Source of the DNA: Tillus elongatus
Taxonomy: Eukaryota > Arthropoda > Insecta > Coleoptera > Cleridae
Length of the DNA stretch: 64,000 bases
Reading direction: 5' to 3'
Assembly (NCBI GenBank): GCA_964006375.1
Contig: OZ023267.1
Coordinates: 82,517,906 to 82,581,905 of the forward strand
Positions 25,490 through 53,144 of the stretch are shown here, one piece after another (the stretch's first letter is position 1; each line of letters opens with the position of its first letter). Made by a program: the position numbers and the translations under genes. The notes beneath the pieces are model-generated. The model saw only the letters and a list, made by a program, of their open reading frames with translations. It searched no databases and had not been told where the DNA came from.

Positions 25490-25824
25490 TGGTTGGTCGT
25501 GATTGAGCGCTAATGTGTTAAATGTTTACTCCGATATCTAAGTCAAATTGACCGAATCGAGTAAAGAAAAAGTGCAAGAAACAGTTAGATAGTGAGAACA
25601 TTGGCAGGAGAGCTTAGGTAATTGAGAGGATAAATAAATACCACAGCCACCGTGAGTAAATTGAGTTTAAAGTACTGTTTAAAGGTTAGGGGCATTGGAG
25701 CATAAGGTTCAAAGTTGAATGCAGTGTCTTTATTGATAAGCTGAAAGAATACAACCGATATTATAATTCAGCCGCCGACGACGTCTGGATAGGCAACACG
25801 TTAAACAGCAAAGTGTAAGGAGAG

Positions 25825-26592
25825 TTGTATAAGATGGGTGACAGTGAAGACTATTCTGCTGATGAGGGAAAACGCAAGGCTTTTCCAATATCTGATATTT
25901 TCCAAAGAAGTAAGAAAGTGGCACGAACACCAGAAAAAAATATGAAAAGCGAGAGTAATAAGTTGGATATAATGTTAAACATGCTAACGGATTTAACAGA
26001 GAAGATAACCAAAATAGAAGACAAACAAGATAAAATTATAGCGGAGATGAAAGTGATTAAAGAAGAAAATAAAAACATGAAAATGGAAAATGATCAATTA
26101 AGAAAAGAGGTAAAGGATATTAAAAAGAAATTAAATATTCTAGAAGAGGAGAAGAAAAGAAAGAATATAGTTATACAGGGGCTAAAAATGAACACAAACG
26201 ATGCAAAGAGTTTAAAAGAGAACATGGGTATTTTTTTGAAACAGAATTTAGAAGTAAATGTTGAAATAAAACAAGCTAGGAGACTCAGTGAAAAGGTTTG
26301 TCTTGTTGAACTTTATAAAATAGAGGAGAAAATAGAAATTATGAGAAATAAATATAAATTAAAAAATTACAAGAATGAGATTGTGTATATAAATGATGAT
26401 ATGTCGAGGGAAGAGAGAAAAATTCAAAATGAACTGAGAAACGTAGCAAAGGATGAAAGAGCCAAAGGCAGAACTGTCAAGATTGGGTTTAAGAAGTTAA
26501 TAGTCGAGGGACAGCTTTGGAAATGGGATGAAGAAAATGGCCTGGTTAAACAGGTAGAATATAATAGTGGTACGCATGAGACAAAAAATTAG
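25825..26592 (+). CDS. non-LTR retrotransposon ORF1, coiled-coil protein
   Basis: 255 residues. A basic N-terminus is followed by a long coiled coil at about residues 45-115 (leucine/isoleucine heptads with Lys/Glu). A C-terminal block with 'KRKNIVIQGL', 'VCLVELYKIEEKIEIMRNKYKLKN' and 'GRTVKIGFKKLIVEGQLWKWDEENG' looks like the RNA-binding C-terminal half of L1-type ORF1 proteins. It is expected to coat the element RNA and help reverse transcription. Methionines at codons 1 and 4 are both possible starts. ORF2 follows 71 bp downstream in another frame. Open throughout, without stops. Confidence 0.75.
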   Translation: MYKMGDSEDYSADEGKRKAFPISDIFQRSKKVARTPEKNMKSESNKLDIMLNMLTDLTEKITKIEDKQDKIIAEMKVIKEENKNMKMENDQLRKEVKDIKKKLNILEEEKKRKNIVIQGLKMNTNDAKSLKENMGIFLKQNLEVNVEIKQARRLSEKVCLVELYKIEEKIEIMRNKYKLKNYKNEIVYINDDMSREERKIQNELRNVAKDERAKGRTVKIGFKKLIVEGQLWKWDEENGLVKQVEYNSGTHETKN

Positions 26593-26663
26593 GCAAGAAT
26601 GAGTGGAAGAAGAGAACTGAACAGGCGAAGAAAAGGGCTACGTATACGGAAGGAGATGTTGGC

Positions 26664-29600
26664 ATGTCAATAAGGGCTAGGGAGTTGTATAGGGACACGA
26701 GAGGAGCAAACGCAAATACCAATAAAGATAAAGAACACAGTAACCAAACAAGAAAATACCAGGTGAAACCGAAAACAGAGTATCTAAATCTGGGTACGTG
26801 GAACGTAAGGGGTTTGTATGAAGAGGGTGCTTTAAATAATCTAATTATGGAGGTCAATAAATATAGTATGCAAGTAGTGGCGTTACAGGAAACACACTTG
26901 AAAGGAAATGATATACAAAGGGTTGGAAACTATATCCTATTTACAAGTGGTAGTGATATGAGAAGGTATTGAGTCGCATTCTTAATAAGCGAAAAGCTAC
27001 AAGATAAAGTTAAATGTTTCAAACCAAAGTCAGACAGATTATGTTCCATAAGAATTAAGGCAGAAGATAAGATGATTAGTATTGTAAATATGCATGCTCC
27101 AACAGAAGAAAAAGAAGAAGAAGTGAAAGATCAGTACTACGAAGAGCTGGAAAAAACGCTAGAAGATATACCAAAAAATGACGTGATAATTTTGATGGGA
27201 GACGCAAATGCAAAGATAGGCAATGAAGACATATATAAGTCAATAACAGGAGGTGAAAGTAAACATGCGGCGAGTAATGACAATGGAGTAAGGTTGATAT
27301 CTTTAGCAATAGAACAGAATATGAAAATAATGAGTACACACTTTAGAAGAAGAGATATACATAAGGGAACATGGACGATACCGGGACAAAATAAAACAAA
27401 TCAAATAGATCACTTGTTAATAAAGGAAGAACATGCTTGGCTAATCACCAATGTGAAAACACGTAGGGGTGCGGAAGCTGATTCAGATCACTTCTTGGTA
27501 AAGGCTGTTTTAAGATTCCCAGATACGATTAAACAGACACAAAAAAGGAGGGCAGAAACTAGATACAATGTTAATGATCTACGAAAAGAAGAAATAGCCC
27601 TCAACTACAAGAAAAGAATAGACAAAGCTTATAGTAGTGATATGTTCCCGAATACAGACGGCATTGAAGAAAAATGGGAAAAGATAGAAAAGACGGTGAC
27701 TGAGGCAACGAAAGCAACCCTGGAAAAGAGACGAAAACAAAGAAAAAAGTACTGGATGAATGAAGAATGTAAAGCCGCACTAAAAAAAAGAGCAGTATTA
27801 AGACATCAAATGCTTCAGGCGCAAACGGAGGAAAACCTAGAAAAATATAACGAACAAAGAAAGAGAACAAAAAATATGTGTAGAACCCAGAAACGAAAAT
27901 TTCTGGAAGACAAAATAAAAAATATTGAATATAAATATCAAAAAAATGAAATACGTAACTTCTACAAAGACGTGAAAGATATAAAAAGAGGCCACCAAAG
28001 CAAAGCAGTGTTCTTTAAGGATAAGGAAGGCAATTTGCTTGGAAACGATAAAGACATATGCAGAAGATGGAAAGAACATTTCGAAGAACTGCATAATGAT
28101 GGAGATGAAGAAGAACTGAAAGAGTGTCATCAAGAGTTTTATGAAGAGGAAGAAGTTACAGAAGATCCAACGAAGCAAGAAATAGAAGAAATTATACAAG
28201 CAATGAAAAACAACAAGAGTCCAGGTGAAAATGGCATTATGGCCGAAAATTTTAAATACGGAGGGACTGCTTTAGTTGCCATGATGTATGAGCTAATAAA
28301 AGAAATTTGGAAAACAAAAGAAATGCCAAAAAAATGGAATAAGACCATCATGGTAACTTTATTTAAGAAAGGCGATATAACAGAATGCACCAACTATAGG
28401 GGGATAGCGTTACCAGATGTGGCCTACAAAATTTTAGCAACACTAATAAAGAAACGGCTAGAAAAATATATAGAGCCTTTGCTAGGGGAATATCAGGCTG
28501 GTTTTCGGAAGGGTAGGTCGACAGTTGACCAGATATGTCTGCTAAAGCAGGTTTTGACAGGCTGTTACGAGTACGAGATTCCAGTACACATGATCTTTGT
28601 CGACTTTAAGACCGCCTACGATTCAGTGAAAAGAAGTAAAGTAGTTGATATACTTAGAGAGTTCAGAGTACCCGAGTATATTGTGAAACTGGTAATAATG
28701 ACACTATGTAACACCACGTGCGCAGTAAGGGTAAACGGAAATCTGACAGAAGAGTTTGATGTGAGAAGAGGAGTGAGGCAGGGTGATCCGCTGTCAACGT
28801 TACTATTCAATATAGTTCTGGAGAAAGTAATAAGAGAGAGTGGTATAAACAGAACTGGGAGCTTGTTTGACGGGAGTCATCAGTGCCTTGCTTATGCGGA
28901 TGATATATTGTTACTGGCCAGAAATAGAAAAGAGCTGGAAAATATCACTAGAAGTTTGGTGGAAGTAGCAGACAGTGTGGGACTTCAAATAAATAAGGAC
29001 AAGAGCAAGTATATGGCAATTAAAAAGACTAAAGTGACTAATAGTGAACCTTTTACAGTGAAAATGCGAGGGGAGAGAGTCATAGAGTTCGAAGAGGTTA
29101 ATAATTACATGTACTTAGGTGTATTAGTAGACAATAGATGTGATGAGGAGGTAGAAATTAACCTAAGGATAGCAAAAGCCAACAGATGTGCAGGAGGACT
29201 TAACAGCTTCCTTGGGTCAAGGAACATCTCGCGTGCTGCGAAACTCAGAGTATATAGGACTGTGATAAGATCAACCTTGACATATGGTTGTGAAGCATGG
29301 ACAATGAACCGAAGACTGGAGGACAGAATAGCGATATGGGAGAGAAAGGTACTACGCAGAATCTTCGGAGGCAAGAAAGTAGATGGCATGTGGGAAAGAC
29401 GTCCAAATGTGGAAGTGTATGAAATGTATGGAGAACCGCCGGTGTCTCAACTGGTTAAGGCACGCAGACTACAGTGGCTGGGACATATAGAACGAATGGG
29501 TGTGGAGAGAATGGTGAAGAAGTGTGTCTGGTCAAATCCAGAGGGTAGAAGGAAGAGGGGAAGACCAAGAAAAAGATGGCTTGATGCAGCACAACAAGAC

Positions 29601-29684
29601 TTGCTAGAAAAAGGAGTCCAAAACTGGAAGGCGATTGCACTGGATAGGAAGCAATGGAAACGTATTACCAAGCTATGGGCCTAA
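26664..29684 (+). pseudogene. ORF2: endonuclease-reverse transcriptase with one in-frame TGA
   Basis: One frame runs from 26664 to 29684, broken by a single TGA at 26970-26972. The endonuclease starts with 'LGTWNVRGL' and 'ALQETHL' before the stop and continues after it with 'VNMHAPTEE', 'GDANAKIG' and 'DSDHFLV', covering the catalytic Asn, Glu, Asp and His. Reverse transcriptase follows: 'KKGDITECTNYRGIAL', 'FVDFKTAYDSV' (motif A), 'RRGVRQGDPLS' and 'LAYADDILLL' (motif C, near 28893). The C-terminal 'YGCEAWT...GRPRKRWLD' domain closes the protein. All catalytic residues I can check are present, so the stop may be the only lesion. It may still be reached by readthrough, or a 870-residue RT-only product could start at 27072. 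Confidence 0.88.
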
Positions 29685-29707
29685 ATGGCCTGTGAATGCT
29701 TCATATG

Positions 29708-43940
<14,233 letters not shown>

Positions 43941-44039
43941 AGATAGTTGTATTCACTTCACACTTTTCTTTTGTTAAACATTGTGTTCTATAGCATGTTT
44001 TACATTCTTTTTCCTTTATGTTAATTTACTTTTGTGGTA

Positions 44040-44045
44040 AATAAA
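44040..44045 (+). promoter_or_regulatory. candidate polyadenylation signal AATAAA
   Basis: Perfect AATAAA 100 bp after the stop codon of the recombinase-like gene, in the expected place for its 3' end. Confidence 0.6.
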
Positions 44046-44354
44046 AATATTTAAAAGTAAAGTCAGGCAGATATGAGTTTTGTGTTTCCTATTTATTTAT
44101 TATTTACCTTACACATGAAAATATTTTCCCACATTTTTGTATTAAATTCGTAGAATCATTAAACAAGTTAAATGCGAAATATATTGTGCGAATTATCTTA
44201 AATTGAAATAATTGATATACCTAATCTATCCTGCAAGATCAACCATTCGCAAAATAAAACAAGTAAATGTTTTTTCTGGACTAGTTTTGACATGTTCTGT
44301 GTATGATCACGTGTAATGGTGGATTGAATTGAATAATAAATTGAAATTGAATTG

Positions 44355-44832
<478 letters not shown>

Positions 44833-44934
44833 ATTGGGCCGTCTATTAATTTTATAATATGCAAACTTCTCAGGTAAATATACAATTAAACATTTACCGA
44901 TTTTTTGAAAGAAAAATGAACGCCATTAAATTCC

Positions 44935-45227
44935 TTTTTTTTTTCTGTAACGTTGGTCTCTTTCTGCTACTATGGCCAATCACCGACGCCGGAGAGCAGT
45001 TTCACCTCACTATCCTGGAAATTTTGCCGAACCCCTGCTATAAGGAGGGTAGGGATCTTTAGCCTGCCAAACATCGCATGGACACGTGACCGACGGCTTT
45101 ACGCCCCCTATGAAGGGCGGAACGTGCAGACATGTACATAAAAAGTGAAAGGGTAACCATGGGAATCGATCCCGGTACCCTTTGGTTCAGAGGCACACGT
45201 CCTTACCACTGAATCACCAAAGCTCTG
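44935..45227 (-). mobile_element. tRNA-derived SINE, copy 1
   Basis: On the minus strand the 5' end has an A-box ('ggtgattcagtggtaagg') and a B-box-like 'gggatcgattccc' at tRNA-like spacing. A conserved body follows ('gcgtaaagccgtcgg', 'taaagatccctaccctcc'), then an A-rich 3' tail at 44935. The 13 bp 'gccattaaattcc' flanks it at 44922-44934 and 45228-45240: a complete target duplication, so both ends are known. It was mobilised by the enzymes of an unidentified LINE. It matches copy 2 in opposite orientation. Confidence 0.85.
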
Positions 45228-45311
45228 GCCATTAAATTCCAGCCAGTAATTTTTATTTCTTGTTTTAATTGTCAGCTATAACTGACCCAAAATACTTGTT
45301 ATAAGCAACTA

Positions 45312-45604
45312 AATTAGTGGTTCAGTGGTAAGTCCGTGTACCTCTGAACCGAAGGGTACTAAGTTCGATCTTAGGGTTCTCCTTTCACTTTTGAATGTCA
45401 GCACGTTTCGCCATTCGGAGGGGGCGTAAAGCCGTCGGGCCCGTGTCTGTGCGATGTTGGGCGCGTTAAAGATCCCTACCCTCCTTACAGAAAGGCAGGG
45501 GTTAGGCAAAATTTCCAGGAGAGTGTGGTAAAACTGCTCCCCGGCCACGGTAATTGGCCATAGTCGCGGAAATAGACCGACGTTAAAGAAACAAACACAC
45601 ACAC
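45312..45604 (+). mobile_element. tRNA-derived SINE, copy 2
   Basis: A-box 'gtggttcagtggtaagtcc' at about 45317 and B-box 'aagttcgatcttagggttc' at about 45361. The body is the same as copy 1 and the 3' tail is 'aaagaaacaaacacacacac'. The pair is head to head, 85 bp apart, and forms a large inverted repeat. No clear target duplication. Sequence 45605-46270 shows no gene. Confidence 0.8.
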
Positions 45605-46274
45605 CTTTAAATCTCAGTACGCACGATATTTCTCATGAGTTTGGTGAAGGTAAAGTTAATCGGATTTTGTATACTGAATTAATTGTCTCAAAGTATACTG
45701 TCATGATAGGGTCATAATGGTTATTTTGGTAACAGCAATACTATTAATTTTTAATGTAAATAGGGGGGAGGTAACTATATTTTAGTAACTTGTGCTGTTA
45801 ATATAACAAGTAAAAATAAAATGATCTGTTTAGAAGATTTTACTGTATCAAGGTTGACATCATCTAATAGCCGTAAATACAACAATAATACTACTACATA
45901 AATCGACGTTATAATAAAGAAAAGTGTTCCGTACCTAGCGACCTTTTCGTCAAGAAAGTTGGCCCTTAAGACGTCAATTTCCACATTAAGTATATCATTT
46001 AAACATTTAAAGAATTTTAAGGTCTTACAGTCGTAATTTCTTCATTACTTTTCCACAACTCTGTGATCAATACTCAGCAGATCTAACAACAAATTAGACC
46101 TTGTGGTAGCATTATTTTAATGAAATTTTGCATTAGCCTAGAAACTTTAATTTTGGCACATGTGCCCCATAAGAGCAACTTGTGCATAATACTGTATTAA
46201 AATACATCTCAATTGTTTTTTTATACAGACATTTCTTTTAAACTTAAATTTCCGTAGGATAAACTGACCAATGA

Positions 46275-46822
<548 letters not shown>

Positions 46823-47287
46823 TAAGTTAAATAGCTTTAATTTTGGAGAATCTTTTTAAAAACGTAACAGTTATATGCATGATATGGGTAGTTCATTGTG
46901 CTTAATCTTATAAAAAGGGATGTTTTCAACTAACATTCGCGGAAAAGCAAATCGACCAAAAGTTTTAAATAACTGAAACAGGTTGTGTATCAAACTTCAA
47001 TTCTCATTAAGTATGACATATTGTGTACGGAAACAAGTTTGACGATATCTACGGCATGTTGGGTAAAAGTAAACATAATGACATTACCTTTGGCATATTG
47101 TGTAAAGATGTTGAATTTCATTATCTGTCACCTATTCCTTTAAATGTCTGTAACTTTTTTATTACGGAGTGTATGCAACCCTGAATTTCTGGGAGTATTC
47201 CTCCGCTAAATAGACTGCTTTTAGTGCCAAAAACAGCCGATATGCCATTATTTGGTTCCCAACCATGTATGCCACAGTTATTGGTAA

Positions 47288-48930
<1,643 letters not shown>

Positions 48931-49192
48931 TGATGAATAGGGAAAAGAATTAGTTGGAGTAGCGAAACCAGAAAATAAGAAGAGAATAGCCTAAGAGAGG
49001 TTCTGATGTATAAAAATGAATAATGAATATTGATATATGTATATGAAAATGAAATTATATCGAAATGAAGTATTGAAATGAAGAATATTTGTAGGGGAAT
49101 GTATGATAAGGAAAACGAAAAGGAAACCATATAAGAATAAAATTGATATACCAGATGGAGAAGATATTTAAAAAAACTGCTAATCCGAGAAA

Positions 49193-49441
49193 GTGAATTT
49201 GAATAAAACAAAACGTCATTGTCGATTGATAAGAAGAAAACGTATAAACAGAAGGTACAAGAAAACCAAATGTGAAAATATTAAAACCGTAAATAAAAGA
49301 GAAACAAGTCGCGGATGTACTAAAGTAAAATATACAAGTTTGGGTAGATTGATAAGTAGCAAGTACAGAATGAAGAATCAAAATCCGGGGGGTAAATTAG
49401 AAAACAAAACCAGGATTAGATTTTATAGACCTGAGATGTAA
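49193..49441 (+). other. short basic open frame, unrecognised
   Basis: 82 codons, very rich in Lys, Arg and Asn, ending 'GKLENKTRIRFYRPEM'. I recall similar basic tails from pol polyproteins of insect LTR elements, but no domain supports this. The A/G-rich sequence from 48930 onward resembles the 3' region near 25.1-25.4 kb in composition only. Confidence 0.2.
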
Positions 49442-49469
49442 AAATAAGGGATAAAACAACGCGGAATTT

Positions 49470-49600
49470 AAGGCTAGATGCATTCTCGCAACAATTAGAA
49501 CCGTAGACCGGTTTCGCTCTCATTAGAGCTCTTCAGTACGGCATACTAATTGTAGCAAAAATGCACCAAAAGTAATACGGCTATAGTATAGCCAGCCTTA
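49470..49600 (-). repeat. inverted repeat that closes the hammerhead motif
   Basis: 'ggctagatgcattctcgcaa' with 'caattag' on the left returns as 'ctaattg', 'gcaaaaatgcac' and 'tagccagcctt' on the right. In the minus-strand transcript this extends helix I of the ribozyme through an internal loop into a longer imperfect stem. Confidence 0.75.
49501..49541 (-). ncRNA. hammerhead ribozyme motif (type I, minimal helix III)
   Basis: On the minus strand, 41 nt with every conserved element: helix I CCGUA/UACGG, core CUGAAGA, helix II GCUCU/AGAGC with AAUG loop, GAA, helix III ACC/GGU without a loop, and C at the cleavage site (GUC). All stems are perfect. The loop-free palindromic helix III matches the minimal hammerheads known from Penelope-like elements and animal retrozymes, which work as dimers. 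There is no Penelope coding sequence nearby. It may be a solo terminal repeat or a retrozyme. Confidence 0.88.
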
Positions 49601-49602
49601 AA

Positions 49603-49642
49603 TAACTAAGTGAGTGATGGACGTGCACCACTCACTTAGTTA
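49603..49642. repeat. perfect 14 bp hairpin
   Basis: 'taactaagtgagtg' and its inverse 'cactcacttagtta' flank a 12-base loop. It lies 62 bp from the ribozyme motif and may mark the edge of the same element. The following 49643-50196 contains nothing I can identify. Confidence 0.8.
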
Positions 49643-51208
49643 ACGAGGAATTGAAAAGCAAGAGATGAGTTCTTACTTAATTTGTGGGGAAACTTAAAAC
49701 TAAAATTAGCCTTGACATAGACAATAAACAACATTTTCATTTGACTTTGATGGCATTTCTTATAGCATGCAGCATGCAACTTATAACTAAGTCAAACGTT
49801 GCTTAGGCAAACGTGACAGTAAAAAAGGCATATATTATATGAAATCCCAGAAGAACGATGCACCAACATGACACATACATTTTAAAAGCACTTAAACAAA
49901 CGAAGCACAATTTTAAATAAAGGCCTTAAACACTTCAAGACACCACACTTTTGAACTGGACTTCGTATATGTTGAAAGACACCAATAATTGTAGACCCGG
50001 TATAATAATAATGGGCAGTATAAACCAATGACAGCTACCAATGGGTTGATCATATGAAACACCATGTAAAATATGCATAAATCTTGAAGGTTTAGTCCAC
50101 TTAAAATGAAATAAAAATTGATAAATAATCATAGAAATAAATGACTACTATTCTGAGATAAATCTCCTCCCAGCAATCAATTATTTGAGGATTGCTATGA
50201 TAAAAACCTCAAACAATACTTACAGTTTGCACGAATGTGTATGTACTCTTTTTGTAAACTGTATTTTATAGCAATAAATATCCAAAACCAGGCCAATACA
50301 AATCATTCATATTACACCACACTTGCCACGTGAAAACCATAAATAACAACACATTGTCACCAGACATAGTCTTTGTTAATGTTATTTAGTACTGGATGCA
50401 TGAGATATGAGTAAGCTGACAAAGAAAGGTTTCATTTAAATCATTGTTGAAAATTAATGCAAAACCTATAATAGGGAACAATATTAGTAAAGAGTAATTA
50501 AGCTACATACCTAAAGGTGTATGTATAACTTAAAGTTTAAAACAGGTTAATTTTAAACCAAAGACATATTGTCAAAAGATTTTACTTACATCATTTAAAA
50601 ATAAAATGTATTGAAAAACACTCTGTATATTAATAAGAAGTGAAATGAACACTCCTAAAGACAACAGTTTTTTTTAAAAGGACTTCCCAAGCAAGATTGA
50701 ACATTTAACAGTGTTTATAGTTATATTAAAAATCATTGTTTATGTGTAGAATAAGTTAGGTTATCAAATGTCTTTTTTGAATGTCATTTGTGTGAAGGAT
50801 TTGAAATTTCAAAACAAATTTCCTCTAAGTATTAATCGAGGCAACGATTCATCTGTTATTGGGAAATAAATATTATATGATAATAGCAGGTTTCATAAAT
50901 ATAACTCAAATTTAAACCAAACTCCCATAGTGTTTCACAAGCAAGATCATAGAGGGCGGATAGTGTATGAAACTCGAAACAGAAAGAATTATTTTTAGCC
51001 ATTTTGGATTAACAATCAAAACAAACAAAAAAAATTCCTGTCACTCAATAAATTAAAACTTTGTTAGTAATCTTAAACATTACAGGAGACATTAAGAAAA
51101 ATAGGAATTAATAGCATATAGCACCATTTCTAAGTTAGAACCGACTAACTGAGACTGGAGTCAGAAGCTGAGCAGCCGAGGAAGTTTAAAGTTTAATTAA
51201 AGGGCAAG

Positions 51209-51330
<122 letters not shown>

Positions 51331-51598
51331 ATTGCTATTTAACAGAGGCAAAGAGTAGGCCACCAAGTTTACACATTACACAGGCACATAAAGATTCAAA
51401 TAAAGCTGAAAACTCACAAATCATTTATTCATTCATAAACACTTTATTACAAAATTTAACATAAAAATTTACATAAATTATGCATGGGCATTAAGTATAC
51501 CTGTAGGTATTATTGTCAAATGAAATTAAAATACTTAACATATATAAATTAAACTTGAAATCAAATTAAAATTAAACATATTCAACTATTCTTAATCT

Positions 51599-51600
<2 letters not shown>

Positions 51601-51659
<59 letters not shown>
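51601..51659. repeat. (TA)n microsatellite
   Basis: Expanded from the short 'aatatatacac' present at the matching place in copy 1 (about 23708). Confidence 0.95.
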
Positions 51660-51662
<3 letters not shown>

Positions 51663-51843
51663 GATGATCTAAAACTAACTATATACAATATAAAATGAAT
51701 ACAAATATTATACAATTTATAAACACCATTAGTATAATGATTACAATTTACACACAATCGTGGGGCTTTAAAAAATCTACATACATAACATATATAACTA
51801 AAATTATTCGAAATACAAATATTAATTCCCCATAGAAAAACAT

Positions 51844-51844
<1 letters not shown>

Positions 51845-51937
<93 letters not shown>
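51845..51937. repeat. (TA)n microsatellite bordering the Gypsy 5' LTR
   Basis: About 93 bp TA directly before the LTR start. The 3' LTR also ends in TA repeats, so the element appears to have inserted into a TA array. Confidence 0.96.
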
Positions 51938-51941
<4 letters not shown>

Positions 51942-52179
51942 AGAAATTAAGAAAAAACAATGGATCTGACAACGCTGTATCGAGGCCGCCTACGGTCGTT
52001 CGTTAGGAAGACACCATTTCTTTCTTCAACGTTCGCTCGTGTTATGTGTAATTCGGCTGCCTAATTTAACTTTACGTTTTGTGTCTGTATTATAATCTTT
52101 TGTGTAAATACAATCTATGAACATTGTTTGTCTACTTTCCGTAAACCTTTACCTAACGATTTTTAGTAAATTCTTAAAT
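51938..52179 (+). repeat. 5' LTR
   Basis: Starts 'tgttagaaattaag' and ends around 'attcttaaat'. Downstream 'tcagaagtgcgg' partly resembles the complement of a tRNA-Leu 3' end and may be the primer-binding site. The exact end is uncertain by a few bases because the 3' copy merges into TA repeats. Confidence 0.88.
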
Positions 52180-53144
52180 CAGAAGTGCGGTAAGTGCCCA
52201 TTGTCCACTGAGTAAGTAAAAGAAAAAAATGTGTAACAATATCTGATGTTTACTAAGTTGTATCATGTTTATTTGTTTGTTTTGTTTAGAAGCCGGTTGG
52301 CTAATTGTTATTTTCCACGGACTAATAATAATTATTTTAATAAGGTAGGTACCTACTCTTTGTCTTATTGAAATTGTACCGGCGTTTGTGTATATTTTGT
52401 TGAGACGGCGCTTGTGACCGTGATGGCACACGTGCGGTATTTTCGAGATGTGTCATTATTACTGTACCGTTATCTTATAACGTTGTTTTAGAGCGTTACT
52501 TAACTTGTAACGGAACGGTAGGTATGTGGCGTTGTGACCTCTCTACTTATCTACGATGTGCCATGTTTGACTATTTGTGAACCACTTCGTGTATGACTCA
52601 GCGCTGCAACGTGCCTCTAGTGAAAAGTGAGGAGAGTTGTTCTAGATTATCTGTTTACCACGTCATCATGTTAGTCATTTTAGGAAGACTAATTCCCGCT
52701 GTCCCACCGACGCGACGTCACGTCTGAAATATTTCGAGTTTATATAATCCAAATTTTTTTTATTTTTTTTATTTGTTACTACATTATCTTTGCGCTTTAA
52801 AGAATCGAGATGCTTAAAGTTCTTTTTCTTATTTTAAAGTATCATTAATTGGCCTTTACTTTTGTTTCAATTTTTGGTAACTCTCTGTTTTGTCTTTGGT
52901 TTCTTTTAACATGCTGAATAGAATAACAGTATATAGGTACTGTCGCTCATATGACAACAGACAGTACACCTGCTTTTGTGTAGAGTTAGCAATGATTAAT
53001 AATGCTGTTAATATTATTGTTTACTATTATTACCGAGGCATTATTTGTTTCTTCACGTAAGCATTTTATTCGCGCCTTGTGTTTTTTTTTATTAAAGCGG
53101 CGAGTGCAATTGAACTAAGCGAAATCTATATTTTTAGCCTTAAG
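52180..53144 (+). other. Gypsy element 5' leader
   Basis: About 965 bp between LTR and gag start without a long frame. A pyrimidine-rich 'tatatttttag' lies just before the gag start, so an upstream intron is conceivable. Otherwise nothing is seen. Confidence 0.5.

Noticed and set aside
45312..45390. Functional tRNA gene
   Set aside because: A and B boxes are present, but the acceptor stem does not close, and the conserved non-tRNA body shared by both copies marks it as a SINE.
49603..49642. Perfect hairpin considered as a transcription terminator
   Set aside because: Rho-independent-type terminators do not apply in an animal genome, and there is no T run after it.
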